64,000 bases of DNA, from assembly GCF_003590095.1 (NCBI RefSeq), contig NC_039489.1:3224001-3288000 (forward strand), read 5' to 3'. Shown here piece after piece: positions 34,325-49,300 of this stretch. Source of the DNA: Trichoplusia ni. Lineage: Eukaryota; Arthropoda; Insecta; Lepidoptera; Noctuidae. The translations under genes and the position numbers were made by a program. Numbering within the stretch: position 1 is the first letter of the stretch; each line of letters starts with the position of its first letter. The notes beneath the pieces were generated by a model. That model searched no databases. It was given only the letters and a program-made list of their open reading frames with translations, and was not told the origin of the DNA.

Positions 34325-37300
34325 GTATGTTAATTTGGCTTTGAAGCATACCATCATCACCTTAACTCATACACAATACACGACTTTTTTTGATAAATAA
34401 TACTTAAACGAAGAACTGCGATAGTACTACTGTAGTCGTTGATGATAGACTTTTTGAACGAAAACCATCTCTATTCCAAGTTTCGGTGCTTGTTCAAGTA
34501 GAAAAGCGCGAGAACACTTTGATATAACAGAGTATGTTTGTTATTTCGTGAGCGCGCTCGCAAGTCGCTTTGAATGAACACTTGTCAATATGTACTTTAT
34601 ACATCATAGCAAAAACATTAGGCCATTGTTTTGTCTACCTAATAAAAATTCTTCCGCGGTGGTCGAAATGTCGGGGCGATCTCTGACTACTTTCATTGAG
34701 GATTTTATTGCATTTAATTTCTGTGAAAAAAAAACAGTGTGACAAAAAACAAAACATCTAAAAATTAAAAAAAAAAAGTTTATCTTTCAACACTAGAATT
34801 TAAAACAGAACGAACAAGACGTCTCGAAATATCCTCCAAAAAAGTAATGTTTATTTAACAGGTAAAGCTTGAAAAGAATAAACAAAACAAATGACGTAGA
34901 CAAAATACCTTTTGACACAAAGCTGAAGCTACAGCTGAATAAGTCGCCTAGTAAATATGTCAGACGAGCAGGCGACGTGATCTCGACTTAGCCGTGTTTT
35001 ATGATTGTTTCCCATTCCAAATCAAATATACACACGTTGCGTTCATGCTTACTTGGATACAAAATGCCACTTTCAATACAACATGTGTTGGCGAAACACG
35101 ACAGTATTATGAATGTGTGCCTGAAATAAACAACTGAGAAAGAGGACAAAAGTATGATCAGGAAGAAACATGAAAGTTTTGATCCACTAATGGGTCAGAA
35201 TGGTCACATTTTTTGCCACTCAAATAGGCCCAGGTAACGATGGTGGGATAAATTGAAAAGATACCACGAAGGCTGGAAAAAGGTGGTGCAAGATAATAAA
35301 ATATGGAGAGATTTGGTGGACGCCTTTGATAGGAAAAAAACTATTTATTTTTGGAAGTAAGGCGGGTTTCTTAAAGCAAAACGTTTTCATGTTTTACATG
35401 AAGAACAATATTTAGAATATGACTACAATCTATTTTAACATTTATAGGTACCAGGCGCTCATAAACAAAAGCAAGTTGTTAAGCTTGATAGGCACTATTG
35501 GCGCGAATACGAAGGGAACGGTCGGAGTAACTTTTGAAATATGCATCAATGCTTCTTGGAGCACTACTTAAACGAGACGAATATTCCTGTTACCTAGATA
35601 TTTAAAATGCACTAACACAAACAAGTGTAGAATAAACCAGCCCACTTAAACAGACCATATCATATTGTAACAGTTATGAAAACTTAGTTTCGAAGCGTTC
35701 TTGGGATTCCTTGTATTTACTGTTATTGCCAGAAACTTTTGAGTGTCTCTACTTGCGAAAATGTAAAAGTGCTATTTAATAAAGAGTTCTTCTTGAAAGG
35801 AGTTTTAAAATGCCGATTTATTATTAAAATTCTAAAAGAAGTTCTAAAAAGGATCTAGAAAAAGTTTGTATATTTACTTACCAAAGAACACTCGGAAAAT
35901 GGCTTCGTATTAAAGTACCTAAGTGGCTTCGGAAATATTATGAAGTGGTCAGAAAGCTGTAATTAAGAAGTATGGCGTAATCAATCAAATCGGTTAGATG
36001 ATCGATGAGATAGCATATTTAGCTGGCAGGCGGTAATAACTCAGCATATTTCGGGCTAGAAATATTCTGTGACAGCCTTACGTAATCAAGAACGTTTAGT
36101 TTCATCTTGATAACATAGTTGGCCACTTCGCTCGTTAAACTTCTTGATTTATTGGCCCAGATTCCTACTGAGTTTACAACAATGCGTTCACTGAAATAAC
36201 AATACATAATTTAATGCGGTCCCATCTTCCAAATGGTATGTCGTCGTCTAGTTTTATTCTGTGATTTTGTGGCACCCGACCTGGTCCTCCATGAAGAAAC
36301 TAAAGTAATGAGGGAATTTTATTTCTCAGTTTCACGAAGTTATGACTTTGGCCCTGCAGTAAACGGTTAAATTACCTCTTTACTTTCCTTGTTCTAGGAA
36401 ACGCTCATAAACATTCGTGGTCATACAATATCGTTGTTACTGAACCCGTTGAGTCGTAAATTGCAGCAAAAAAACTGTACAAAGTTCTGTTGTCGGCTGA
36501 AACCGATCGTTCGCCGATTTGTCAGTACTTGTATGTGGAAACACTGCCAACTGAACGTTATTCATTGTCACTAGCTGTTTATGTATTCGAAAGAATAATC
36601 AATACAATACACGATGGTACGTCGTACGCCCAAAATAAAGTTGGTGAAATATTCAACGTCACACGTCTTACCATACCCTAATATCTAGAATGTTTCTTAT
36701 TTACATTTTTATCTCCGTTTATCTTTGAAGAATGTGCTTTTATCTTTTATCAACTGACGTTGAGATGTTAAAATGCATTTTATCACCGGTATTTCCAGAT
36801 AGCGTCAATTTATTTAAGTCAATTTGACGTAATTTTATTTATAATCGAAAGATACACGAATGTCAAATAATGTCGGACGTTAATGTTTTGCTTCAAAATG
36901 TAGATACCGTTCTATGAGTATTAGTTTGTGCCACGTCCGAATAAAATTCTACTGAGTGTTGGTACAGTATGCATCCTAGCTTTATTCTACATATTTCAAT
37001 AACCAGATCAGAACCAATAGTGGAGCTAAAAATGTAGACACACCCAAAATAATAGCATCTACATCTCACAATGTACTGGGATCGATCTATCATCACTGAT
37101 AGTACTATTGTTACCAATAAGCCTGTAAAAGATCGATGAGAGCGTCGGGCAGTGATTGTTGATATCACTAGCCCCCATGACGAGAACCTATTGAAGGCCG
37201 GAAAAGAAAAACAATTTTATCTCTAGACTAGCTGTTGCCCGCGACTTCGTCCACGAGGTTAGAATTTTCCCCATTTTCCATTGTATCTTCGCTCCTATTA

Positions 37301-40300
37301 GTCGCAGCGTGATGTTATATAGCCTATAGCCTTCCTCGATAAATGGTCTATTCAACACAAAAAGAATTTTTCAAATCGGACCAGTGGTTCCCGAGATTAG
37401 CGCGTTCAAACAAACAAACAAACAAACAAACAAACTCTTCAGCTTTATATATTAGTATAGATAAGATTTAGCCATGGCTTTGTCAACAAGGGAACATGGG
37501 AGGTGGGCTCGGCAATCATTGTCTTGATAATCTCGAGCTTTGTTCAACATCTTAGAAGTTTCTCGTAGGGTGTGTCACCTTGCGAATCGAAAGGTGACAC
37601 ATTTCCGATATCCTCTCTATTTTCTCTCCCTATTCCCGATATGAGTTGCAGATTATTTTTGTTTTAATAAATTGTTATAATAGCGGCAACAGAAATACAT
37701 TATGAACCGTGAAAATTCCAACTTTTTAGCTATCACGGCTCGTGAGATACAGCTTATTACAGCCTATTTTTTATTCACAGGCAAGACTCGAAAACACCGT
37801 CGCTATCAAGTCCAAAAGTATCCCGAAAATACTTCACCAACTGGCGCCAAGCATGCGACAAGACCAAAGATAAGACCAAGGAGCTGCTGAAGCGGTGGAG
37901 GACCTTGCCGGAGTCTGAAGGCGCGGAGTCACCCATGCAGGAGTCAGGGCACAGCGAGGAGGGAGAGAATCGAGGGTGGAGTGTGCATGTCTGGAGTAAG
38001 TGTCTCTTGCCTCATACTTATCTTACTTATTTTCTACCAGTGCATGCTACGGCCGGCATAGGATTCCCTTTACACTCTGCAGACTAAAACTGCGGCGTTC
38101 AGTTCGCTCTGACATCACTCGCATTTCAATAGCGCTTGTACACTTAGGCGAAGTGTCCAAATTTCACTAATTTTAGTATGGGAATTTTACATCAAAGACA
38201 TCCTCTGCAAAGTTAAAAAGTCATCAAAGTTGGACCTCAGGGAAAAGAGAAATAAATATCCTTCCTATAAATCTATGCTTACTAGTATGGGTTAATAAAG
38301 CACATAATGTTTATTATAAGTTGTGCGTCATTTATACGTATTTACGAAAAAAAAATAACTACATCACACCCAACCCAAATGCCCTCATAACTGTCGATGT
38401 CCTCCGCACACATACCGCCTTAGTTTCGCAAAATATGAAGATAATTTACCTCAACAAAACCCCGAACGAAGTTAACGTACGAAAATTTCTGAAATATTTC
38501 CCTTAATTACGTTACTAATTCCTGGAGAGGAGGACAAAACGCGACCTCGGACGCCGAGTACCGTCCAGAATAAAGTACAACTTAATAGGAAGTTAGTTTT
38601 AAACGAAAATGGAGTTACAAACGTTAATAGTGTTTTAGTTACGGAATAAGCACATATGCTGGTGTGATGTGGCAAGATGGCGGTGTGAGACAGAGCTTGC
38701 ATCGAAATTCATTTAGTGGTTGAATCCCGGATCAGTCCTCAGAATACGTATTGATAGTGAACCGTATGACGTGGCTTGGGGCTACATCCATTCTGAGCAA
38801 CATATACATGCATAAATTGTTTTGTAGCGCAATTAAGTCTTGTTGCCGGATATTGAGGAATGTAACGATGCAAGACTACTATATATAGCTTTAATCTAAC
38901 CTACGTTTGGTGTATGGACAGCTGGCTATGTCCTACTTTAATATTATTCAACGTGGACCTCTTAGAATTTTGCATGCAGACGAAATAACCAATTTGAGAT
39001 CTTTACCAGTTTTCGTATGAAAATATTTTTTTCTTGTAAAGCCTTCTAACTTTTTGATGGATTATATTTCTAACCTCTTCGCCTTTATGAACCCTTAATT
39101 ACGTAATTAAAACTCGGCCTTCAAATTTTTATACTGCAATGTAATCCTACTTTGAGCGTGAACAAATTTTGAAGACAATAATTCTAGTAGCTTCTTTAAG
39201 ATTAATTTAACAGGTAAGTGTGATCTATTTTATTATTAAAAACTAGGAATTCTTGTAAATATTAAATATAGTACTACGTACTGTAAAAATGGACAAACAA
39301 ACTGAGCTCTCAATATTTTACTTGTTGTTCGTGTTCACTCGAAAATTGATAAAACGTTTTGACAGTTAGTGAGATAATCCGGTGAGGTTTATTCCAGGTT
39401 CGTCTAACTTTTCAGGCATAAAAGTTTAATAAAATCAATAAATAAATGTTGTTGATTTTCTACGTATTACAATTACGAGCAAGTATTTCAAGAAGTCTAC
39501 AAACAACACGTCATTTCGACAAAACTGTAAAAAAATTAAACGATGTAGAATTTAGGTCTCAAAATACACCGTCATCTAGTGTAGTTAGATTGAAAACTAA
39601 AAAAAACACACGGTAACTAAACGGAGCCTATTTTTAGCTGTCAGGATCTTAATAAATTTATGCGTCTTAACTAATCTCCCACACCTACCAAAGCTATTGT
39701 GGTAACAACAAACATTACACGTCATTTAACAACATATGCAGCACCTACGTAACATAAACGAAATCACATGAAACCCGACATTGTATTCAGAATTCATTAG
39801 CATATATAACACTGATTATCATATTTCAACAACACGCTGTATTAAATCTGTTCAACGGCTAAAATCATAACACGACTTAATGACTTAAGCGTATGTATGA
39901 ACTCACATTTGCGTCAACGGACTTTGAAAGATTCGAGGTACTTCGAGCATTCCTTGAATTGCTTCGGTGTAGTAAGTAATAGTAGTTATAACGTACTGAC
40001 TATCAGCTGATCAAAGGTAAAGAGGCAAAGGCGTCAAAACCCTCACCTCAAAAGACAATCCAGGTTGAATTACCTGTCATGATCTTAATTGAAATTGTAA
40101 TTTTGAACATTACTTCTTTTATATTTGCTACCACGGAAAAACTTTTGTAAATATTCAGAAACTTTGTTTTTCTTGTGTTCAAAATTTCTGAAGCTGTAAG
40201 TGGAAGCGGTATATAAATGTTAAGATAATAATTTTAGTGTTTTGCTATCAGCGTTGAAATTGCCAGTAAAAAAATCATAGCTTTCCCCATTTTATCCGTT

Positions 40301-43300
40301 TGCCCCGCATGACGACAACACGCATTTTTTCTGTTGTCAGCTTACTTCTAGGTAAATACTACAAGCATAGCTTTAACTTTAGCAAGGTTTTTAGATAAAT
40401 ATTTTGTGAGTTTATGATATTATAGGCCATAGGCCATCTCTGGATCTGCTGCACCGACTTTGAAAATTATTTTACTAATATTAAGTGTAAGCACGTGAGA
40501 GCGCACGTTATTTTGGAGTGCCATAGCCTACATTACAGTTCAAAAATAGCGCTCAACGAAATGCAGATACAAATGAATTATTTTGCATTACACAGTTTTC
40601 ACGCTTATTTACCCATGAAAAGGTAGTTATTAATAATGAAACATCAACAACTAAAGGCACAAAGATATTAATTAATCAATAGTACGCCAATGTATGCATT
40701 ACCAAATTAAACAAGTCGTATATGAACACCTACGAATATTGAGTATTGTTGACGGTATTGTAAATATGAATACACAACCAAATTGCACGTCTATCAGACT
40801 TGACACTCGTCACAAACGAAACGGAAAACTATATTAATATTATAACGAATGTTTTGACTCTATACAGCTGTTATTTTTTACAATAAAATAAATAAAATAG
40901 TAGATTGTGTTAGGCAATCAGCCTTCGAAGAAAAGTATTTTTTTTATTGCAAACGTCAATATTTTTTCAAATTTATGGAAATGACGTTTCGATAAGTCAC
41001 GTGACTGACCTGTCATTTTCAAACATTCAAGCGTTTTCTATAGACGTTAACGATTGTAGAAGTGTCTTTTGTCTAGAGGAGCAGAGGGAACAGCATCTAA
41101 CAAAGATTATTATTGTCGATTCTGATTATTTCTGATCCATGTGAGTAGGAGGATCCATAAGACAAATGCTTGAAAAACTTGCCTTTCTAAATAGCCTTTC
41201 TAAATATTTTAAAGCGCATTTTAATCACTGAGTTCAAAACCTTTTTCATCATGAAATTAAGCCAAAAATTTTTTGACTATATTTGACTTGTTAGTATGTA
41301 CTTACCTATAAATTATATAAAATTAAGATTTCTTATATCAACCACCAACAATATCCACACCAATAAAGAAGTCAAATAAAAAAAATACTCAGCAACCACA
41401 TTTACCATTAAACCAAAACTTCTCTTTAATTCTAACACAGCAACAAAACGCAATAACCGAGCGGCGACATCAAAAGCTACAACAGACAACCAACACACGT
41501 TAAGTTTCATTCGCTAACCTTTCTGTAAGCAGGTAATAAAACCTCTTTCATATACCGGTAACGTTCTCACATAACTCCGATAACGTTAATAGCTTTAACC
41601 GCAACGAAATGGAGTTTTCAACGATGTAAACACTGAATAACGTTTTATTTGTTGTAAACAGGTATAATGATGCGTATTGTGCTGACGTTTAGTTAACTGT
41701 CATTATAATTATATAGTGTTACCAGTTGTAGTGTTAGCATTCCCTCTAGCAAGGTTATATTTCTACGTCAACAAAATGCACTGAAATTTAGATTAGATTC
41801 AATTAGAATATTCTTTATTGTACACCATGGAATTGGAGCAGTGATTTTTAATACTTACATACAAGGTGAATGTTTTGTGATAATACTTTTTTTTAACAAT
41901 AATATACAACCGATCTCAGATAAAAATTACTGATTCAAAAATAATGAAATTTTCTAAAGCCAAATTAACAGCATTTTCACTTTTGAAAAAACAACCAGCA
42001 ATCCGAGTTTATGCATTCCGAGGTTTTAAGGTAAGGTTTGAACAAAAAAAAAGGAAATAATGACGAATTGAGAACCTCTCTTTGATTTGTCCAAACTTTT
42101 GAATTGATAAACATCTTCTTTTTTTCTTAATCATTTCCAAAAGCATTGCTGTGGAAGCAATACGGCGCGCAGCATATAGCGGCATCTCTCTTCCACACAC
42201 ACCTAGCCCTTCAGGTATAATTGTCCAGAATTCTAGATTTGTCTAGCTCGCTTTGCCACCTTTATCTAGTCTTGCCTTATTTTAGCATATATTCTTTCAA
42301 AGTACCTCTCTCGACCTTAACGTAATTTTTTGAATATGTATTTCTACAGTTGAACCCAGAGTTCTTAATGAAAATTGGCAAACAGAAAATGAGACGAGGA
42401 TTTAGAAAAGGACAAATGTTTTAATCACATTATTTTCCGTAGAAATATAATCAACGAAAAGCCGCACCAAAAAAAGGATTTGTTAACGAAATAGAAACTG
42501 TTTACTTACCTAATGTTATTTTTAAACAAGAGACTAACGTAAAGAGTTTCTGAACGAACGAATGTAATTACGAATGATGGCACAAAGTAATTAAAGTCTC
42601 TAAAATCTGCAAATCCAATAATGGAATAAAATTCATGCAGGAATATTTAGATATACTCATTTTCCTGTAGACTAATTTGTAGCTTCCAAAGAAAGATGGT
42701 AAATAAATCTTATTCCCCCATGTACCTAACCTAATCCGTTATACTTTGCAAGTTGTAATGGGAACTCTTAATCTAATACATATTTTATGAACACACGGGC
42801 TTCGGTATGCCGTTATTCTGATTTACATCGACGTGTGAGTGATTGGAGGAAATGTTATTCATAAATATTTAGATGTATATAGTTTCCTATTACTTTTGGA
42901 CAAAATCTAATCCTTTTTCTTGTTTTTCTGGGTAAAACGCTAATTACTTCGACCCAAGTCGAGGGCACGGGTGGCGTCGGAGTTCCACCGACTAAAACAC
43001 CTCGAGCCCGTTCTGGGTTTCTGGGGATCACTCACGCATGCTCTGCGCGAGTCTAGCAGGACACCTTCAGCTCCTATGTAGTTCTCTGACTTGTAAAATC
43101 TCAAACCTCACCGATACTCACAATTTTAGGCCTGACCCTAGGTCGTTGATATTAAGTTACGCTAAAAAAACACAAGTTCAAAATACCATTATGATCCAGG
43201 CTTCCTTCAGTCAAAGATCGTTCCAAAAAGCGATGTGTAATAACATTGTAAGAAAAAGCTTTTTACTTTAAACAAATCATTTATCAAAATCTACGAAGCA

Positions 43301-46300
43301 AGAAGGTTGAATAAAAATTACCTACTAAAGTATTTTTGCCTTACAACCTCAAAGCATTAACTAAGAGTCTGAATCTCGAAAAGTGATTATTTATTTATAG
43401 ATTACAGATGAAAATACACCCGTAGGTTGTAGATACATTTGGTATTTTATCCGCAAGCTCAGAGATTAATTTCCACTGTCGAATTAAATCCGCTGATCCC
43501 ATTAAAATGGCTGCCGGAGCGATGTCACCGATATCATTGAATAAATTATAACGGAATAATCAAGTGAAATACAAAACACTATTCACTAATTATTTTGAGA
43601 GAAAGTGAGGATAATTTAATAATACATATTAAGTATATTAACTAATGTGATTATGATATTCACATCACAGATTTAAATATTTTATTGTCTGATTTTTCTT
43701 CTTATCGTATCCAATGGTTGATGTACTATTTGTAACGCAATACAGAATTGAGGAACTGGTTTTAGGGTTTGAATCTACCGTAGGAATCTGTCGTGACTTT
43801 AAAGACGACTAAAGAAAATTCTCAGATGAGCAAGTGACTTTCTGATAACTTTATTGTCTTTGGAACAATAATAGTAACCACTCACACTAACCACCACCAA
43901 TCATATAGTTTTAAATTTACTGAAGAACCAATGCACAACGTAATACCTATACTTTACTTCCACATTATCACGTCAATATAAAAATAACCACTCTAATAAA
44001 TGTAACTTTCTGACTATAATTTGATATACCCGACATACCTAGCTAAGTCACGTTACAAGTCAGGACTGATCGATTGTCACTTATTTTTGTCGCATGCTAA
44101 TGGCGGCCGAGCCTCCTATTTGTATAGTCAATTGCGAGGTATCAAATGAATATCTAATGTGAACCTTATTGCGTTGGTATAAGGTGGTTTTGATGCTAAA
44201 GTATTGTCATTACTGGTATGGTATAGTCAGCATCAGAAGTTGGAATACCGATTAATAAAGATTCAGTATTTTTTTCGGAATTGGTATTTTGTGTGTCGTC
44301 CACAACTAATGAACTAGACAACAGAAAAACATACTTGCATATTATTAAATGATTTAACGGTTTACTCACGCGTATTAGTATAGTTTCGTACCCAACCGGA
44401 GTCCTTAATTAAGGACTCCGGTTGGGTCCGTAACTAGTCGGGCTACCTTTATCACTTAATAATGAATCAGTCTCACGATAGTTATTATAAAAATACTTGC
44501 ATATTTCTAAATACATACATATTACATATAACTTAAACCCCGGCAAATGATCGTGCTCATCACACAAAGATTTGTCCTGGGTACGAATCGAACCCACAAA
44601 CTCAGGGCCACTATCCACTAGACCAACAGGCCAGTCAATGTGATTACATTACCTGATTTTTATTGCTTACTGTACTGTAGTTACTAGTAGCAGTTTCAAA
44701 AGTATTTCTTAGTTTTATCCCTGGTTTGCAGTTTTGGGAATAGCGGGCATCAAGCTTCAAATTAATCCCAGTTCGTGTGACTTAAGTCTCTCTAGATTAA
44801 ACTAAAACTTTCTGAATTAAGTTACGATACTCCGAATCAGTTGCATTTCTGATTTAAGGCTTAATTCAGAGAAACTTAGTTAAATTTACTGGTTTGTAGA
44901 AAAATCGAGTAACTGGAAAAAAACTTTTATAAGTTTTTTCCAGTTACGTAAGACGCCTCAATTACATGTAGTACTTACTTTTTATATTCGTGTTGTCAAG
45001 GTGTTTGTACACGCTTTGGTACTTAGGTACTTAGTGGATACTCAGAAGTACTCAGAACAGTTCCCAAAAATACTAATATTATTGTTTGATACTTGGCCCA
45101 AAATTGCACTCTGAAAATGGCGTGGCTCACCGCGGAATATTTCAAATCAAATCAAAAAGTTTTTATTTCAAATAGGCCGTTTCTCAGGCACTTTTAAAAC
45201 GTTACATTACTGACTCTAATTGCACGTACATATTACGGAATGTTTAAGAACGCAAACATAAACTTTTATTTAGAAACAAGATCTTTAAAGTATTATACAA
45301 CTTAGCTGCACTCTATACAAACCTTGATTAGAAACATAAATATTTAACTTAAAGCAATGATTCAATACCGTCATAATGAGATAAAACATGCTCGAGACGA
45401 AAATGTTGTTTGGAATTTCCTTAAAATGTTTAACTTAACAACTACGTAGATATGACGAAAGAATTACATAGAGATACCAGACTGTCATATTTACCTTAAA
45501 ACGATGTCCATGCTAATGAAACTGAATTAAATTACTAAGATATCGGCTATCATCAAAGATTTTTCTTAGGAATCTGAGGGACAGCTAACGCTTATACCTT
45601 TTAATTAAAAAGAAGAAGTACTCGAAAGTAGTACGAACCCATTTGAATGATGCTCACCAAATTATACATTTTATTCGGCATGCCTCTATGCCTTTTTTTT
45701 TGTTAATGCGGGGGAATCCTCTTGGACACCCACTCCCTCGTTGAAGGATATGGGTAGTATCAGGCTCTTACTGACTGCACCTGAACCGCCGTGCTACGTC
45801 ATCCGCGTCTTTGTGTCGGTGTATGGCAATGCGTTGCAATCCTTCATAAACCATGCCTCTGTGCCTGCCCTGTAACAACTCTATGTACCGCGTCTCAAGC
45901 GCAGCGTATTTGATTTAAAAACCTACCTGGGTGTGAGGATGAATGCAATATAGATTGAAATAGTAATAAATAGTCATATCTTGTATTGACAATGACTTGA
46001 TGAATCTTTTTATTGATATATGTAAATTGATCAAAGTCCACACTGCACTACGCTCATATTAGACTCGGTATCACTGTGTACTTTATATATAATATGCATG
46101 TGCATTATGCAGCAGTATGGGATTTTGTATGGAAGAAGAATACAGTTTCCATCTACAATATTTGTTCTATATGTAGATTTTTTTCATTCGACACACGCAC
46201 CAAAGAAATTTGGCCCTGTGTTGTGGGGGTTTTTTGGGACAAACATTTAGTCACATGTACAAAGACACCAAGACTCGAGACAACCATTATGGTTAACATA

Positions 46301-49300
46301 AAAATGTGCCGTACGCGGGGATCGAATCAAAACACATCGCGCATAGTGAGTTTGGCGTGGTGACCTCAAGCACTTGACTATCCGTCGAGTAACTTAACTT
46401 TATATGACTGGATTGTTTGTAAAACTCTCCGCGGTTCGACCGTTAGAGATTATTTCCTGGAAACCAGAGAGTAAATTTTACAGCTACTATAGATATCCTG
46501 AAACCCCGTTTATTTTCAGTAACTTGCTAACGTCGTAACATATATCTCGGTGATTTCACAGCTTTTGAGCGTATCTTGGCTTTTTAGTTCAAAGATTTGA
46601 ACCCTGTTTAAATGTTCAGTATGATGTTTATAATCCTGTGTTTCATATTTCAGTTAATTATCGTTAGCAAGAGCATGTTAAGATAAACCTACGTGTACGT
46701 ATCAGTATTATGAACATGTAAAGCATATTCCTAAGGTTAGGTAAATTAATAATAACGTAATCAAGGATATACAGACTATATAGGTACAGGTATTACGAGT
46801 CACGAGTCACCAGAAAAAAAACAAAAGAGTTGCCCATCAAATTCATTCATGACCGTAATCGTAACTTAACCTCGATTTTAACAATCGCAACTTCAGAAAT
46901 ACACACTATGTAAATTTCGACTGCCAAGCTGTTATGGACAGATGCACGAATGTCCGTCCGTCAGGCACCTACCAGTATCTCTCACCTGCAAACATCGTAG
47001 CAAAGCTTCAAAGAAGAGCAAAGTCATCTGAAAAATAATTGAAAATTGAACAGAGGAAAGTTTTAAACCCGTGATGTATATTTCCTTAGAAATTACAACA
47101 TTATTAAATTAAAAACATCAGTGTCAGATAACTTATCATACGTTTAGAAGAATAAATACTTGTGATTTGTTTTGACAATGGTTCGATTTTATATATCTGG
47201 TTTGACACTATCAGAGCACGATGATAGGCTATTTTATATATACGTAAAATATTTACACGTCATAAATCTTTTCAAAACTTCTGAAGAAAATTATCAATTT
47301 GTCTGTATGGTATTATTTAACTTATTTGTTACTTAATAAGTCAGGCAATTATTAAAACCAGTTAAGTGCGAATCAAACACCCGACACTGAGAGTCCCGTA
47401 CGAATAGAGAAGCTTCATAATGGAACCCTAAAAACTAGCCAATTAATATCCCACTGTTGGACAACTATGTTTCCCAACGTGATGCTGGTCAGTCAATAAT
47501 GGATTAGTTATCGTTTTATGGTCCCTTTTACGAGGATAATTCCTAAATCGTATATTGTATTCGATGAATAGTCAAAAAAGAGACAATCTGCTTTAACAAG
47601 CCGATCTTCATAAGTTTATCGAGTATAAAAGATTCACAACACAATTAAGAAAAAGTTTGAACGCTTGAATAAACCATCGGGTACAAAGTTGGTGGCCAAG
47701 CGTGGAATCTTAGAAACAAATAGACCGGTAAATAGGTCCTTTACCATAAATACTCTATTCGGAAAACTAAATGGAATACAGATAAATTGTATAATGTATA
47801 TATTGAATGTATTTACTACGTAATAAGATTGGAAAAAGTAATTTGTCCAATTCGGCTTTGTAAGACAAAATCTAGTCAAGTAACTGAGCGATACAAATAG
47901 TGAAAGGAAAATAAAATTAAGAAAATGGTCTGATCTTACTGACCTTACCAAGCGTTGCTTGATACTTCGTTCGATATCTTGTGTCTGAATGGGATCTTAT
48001 CGACATCACACCAAGACTGCATATGGATAGACGAGTGGTTGAGTTAACCCCTTCAGTCCTACTATGCGCAACGTGTCCTGGTTTCGATCAGGTAGGGCAG
48101 GCGTTAGTGTGATCCACGAATGCTTGTCCTGGGTCTGCGTTTCTTTGTGCATATGACTTGAATAATTGTGAAAAAACCCGCGATACATAAAACATTATAG
48201 GTAGTTTTTACGCCGATGCAAAGAATTTGGATGAGACCGTTGGGCAGGGCTAGTATTGAACATACACTTGTATTATATTTAGCTACCTAATTATAATTTC
48301 TGTTCATTAGTAGTACCTACATGGAATTTAATTTTAAAACTTGATTAAATGCAAATTGATTGAATGCTTAGAAAGAAATTAAGTTACGTAGCTAGCAGCT
48401 GTATAATTATTAGGTACTAGTAATAAAAAAAAAGAATTAGAAGTCTGCAGCACGGAATAAAATTGTAAGAAAACGAACAAGAACATTTCCATTTTATTAA
48501 AAGAATATTGATTCAATCAAAATAATTGCTCAAGGAAAAGGCTCACTACGGCGTCCTACTAAGCCTCTTTTTGTAAAAATCCGTTTAAAAAAGGTTTCAT
48601 TCCTGTTTTTATAATTGAATAATTAAATTGCACGACCGTGTTGCCCCTTTTTGTATTTTTATAATAAGAAAACATTTACAGGCGTCATAACAAAAAATAA
48701 GAATATACAAAGACTATATACTCATGATTTGTGGTTAAGCACGTCTATGGCCGGCTAGCACGCATAACAACCGTATTCTTATATCGATTATTTTCTTCGT
48801 TGACTGCTACACTTGTGCCTGAGACGTTCCAACCCCAACGTGTATTGAATTCTAAAAGAAATACCTCAAAAACAGCTTTTTACTACCCGAACGTCACGTG
48901 AATGTTAAGTATTCGCGGCGACGCTTACGAAAACAACACATTCTTGAACATATTGCAGCTCTTTCACTGTAAATTAAGAGGTCACAAAGTCCAAATTTTC
49001 GGATCAGGTTGCAAATAATCGAGCATTACCTCTTTACTGATATTCTCCGAATGGGATCGTAGATAAAAGGTGTTTTATGCGTTGTGTATTCAACGTGAAA
49101 AGCGGAATACTGTAAAATATGACAATGCATCGAACAATTTACGGAAAGGTCATGTAACTATAAATTACAATGTTTTAAAATAGCCTGAACAAAGATTATT
49201 AACACACTTGGAAAGCCAATTCCACGCCTATCGAGTTTCAAAATTGACTCATACATACCCTCGATAGCTTAATGATTCTTCACCAAAAGGTCCCCAAAAG

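Larger units (their letters stand above)
34325..37780 (+). other. Intron of the EF-hand gene
   Basis: Contains a decayed LINE ORF2 end (35226-35340), an inverted repeat-E copy (37222-37462) and a repeat-F fragment that ends some 20 nt before the next splice acceptor. No other gene seen. Confidence 0.65.

Noticed and set aside
37381..37440. (CAAA)n as a CRISPR-like or tandem array
   Set aside because: It is a simple microsatellite inside repeat E in a eukaryotic intron.
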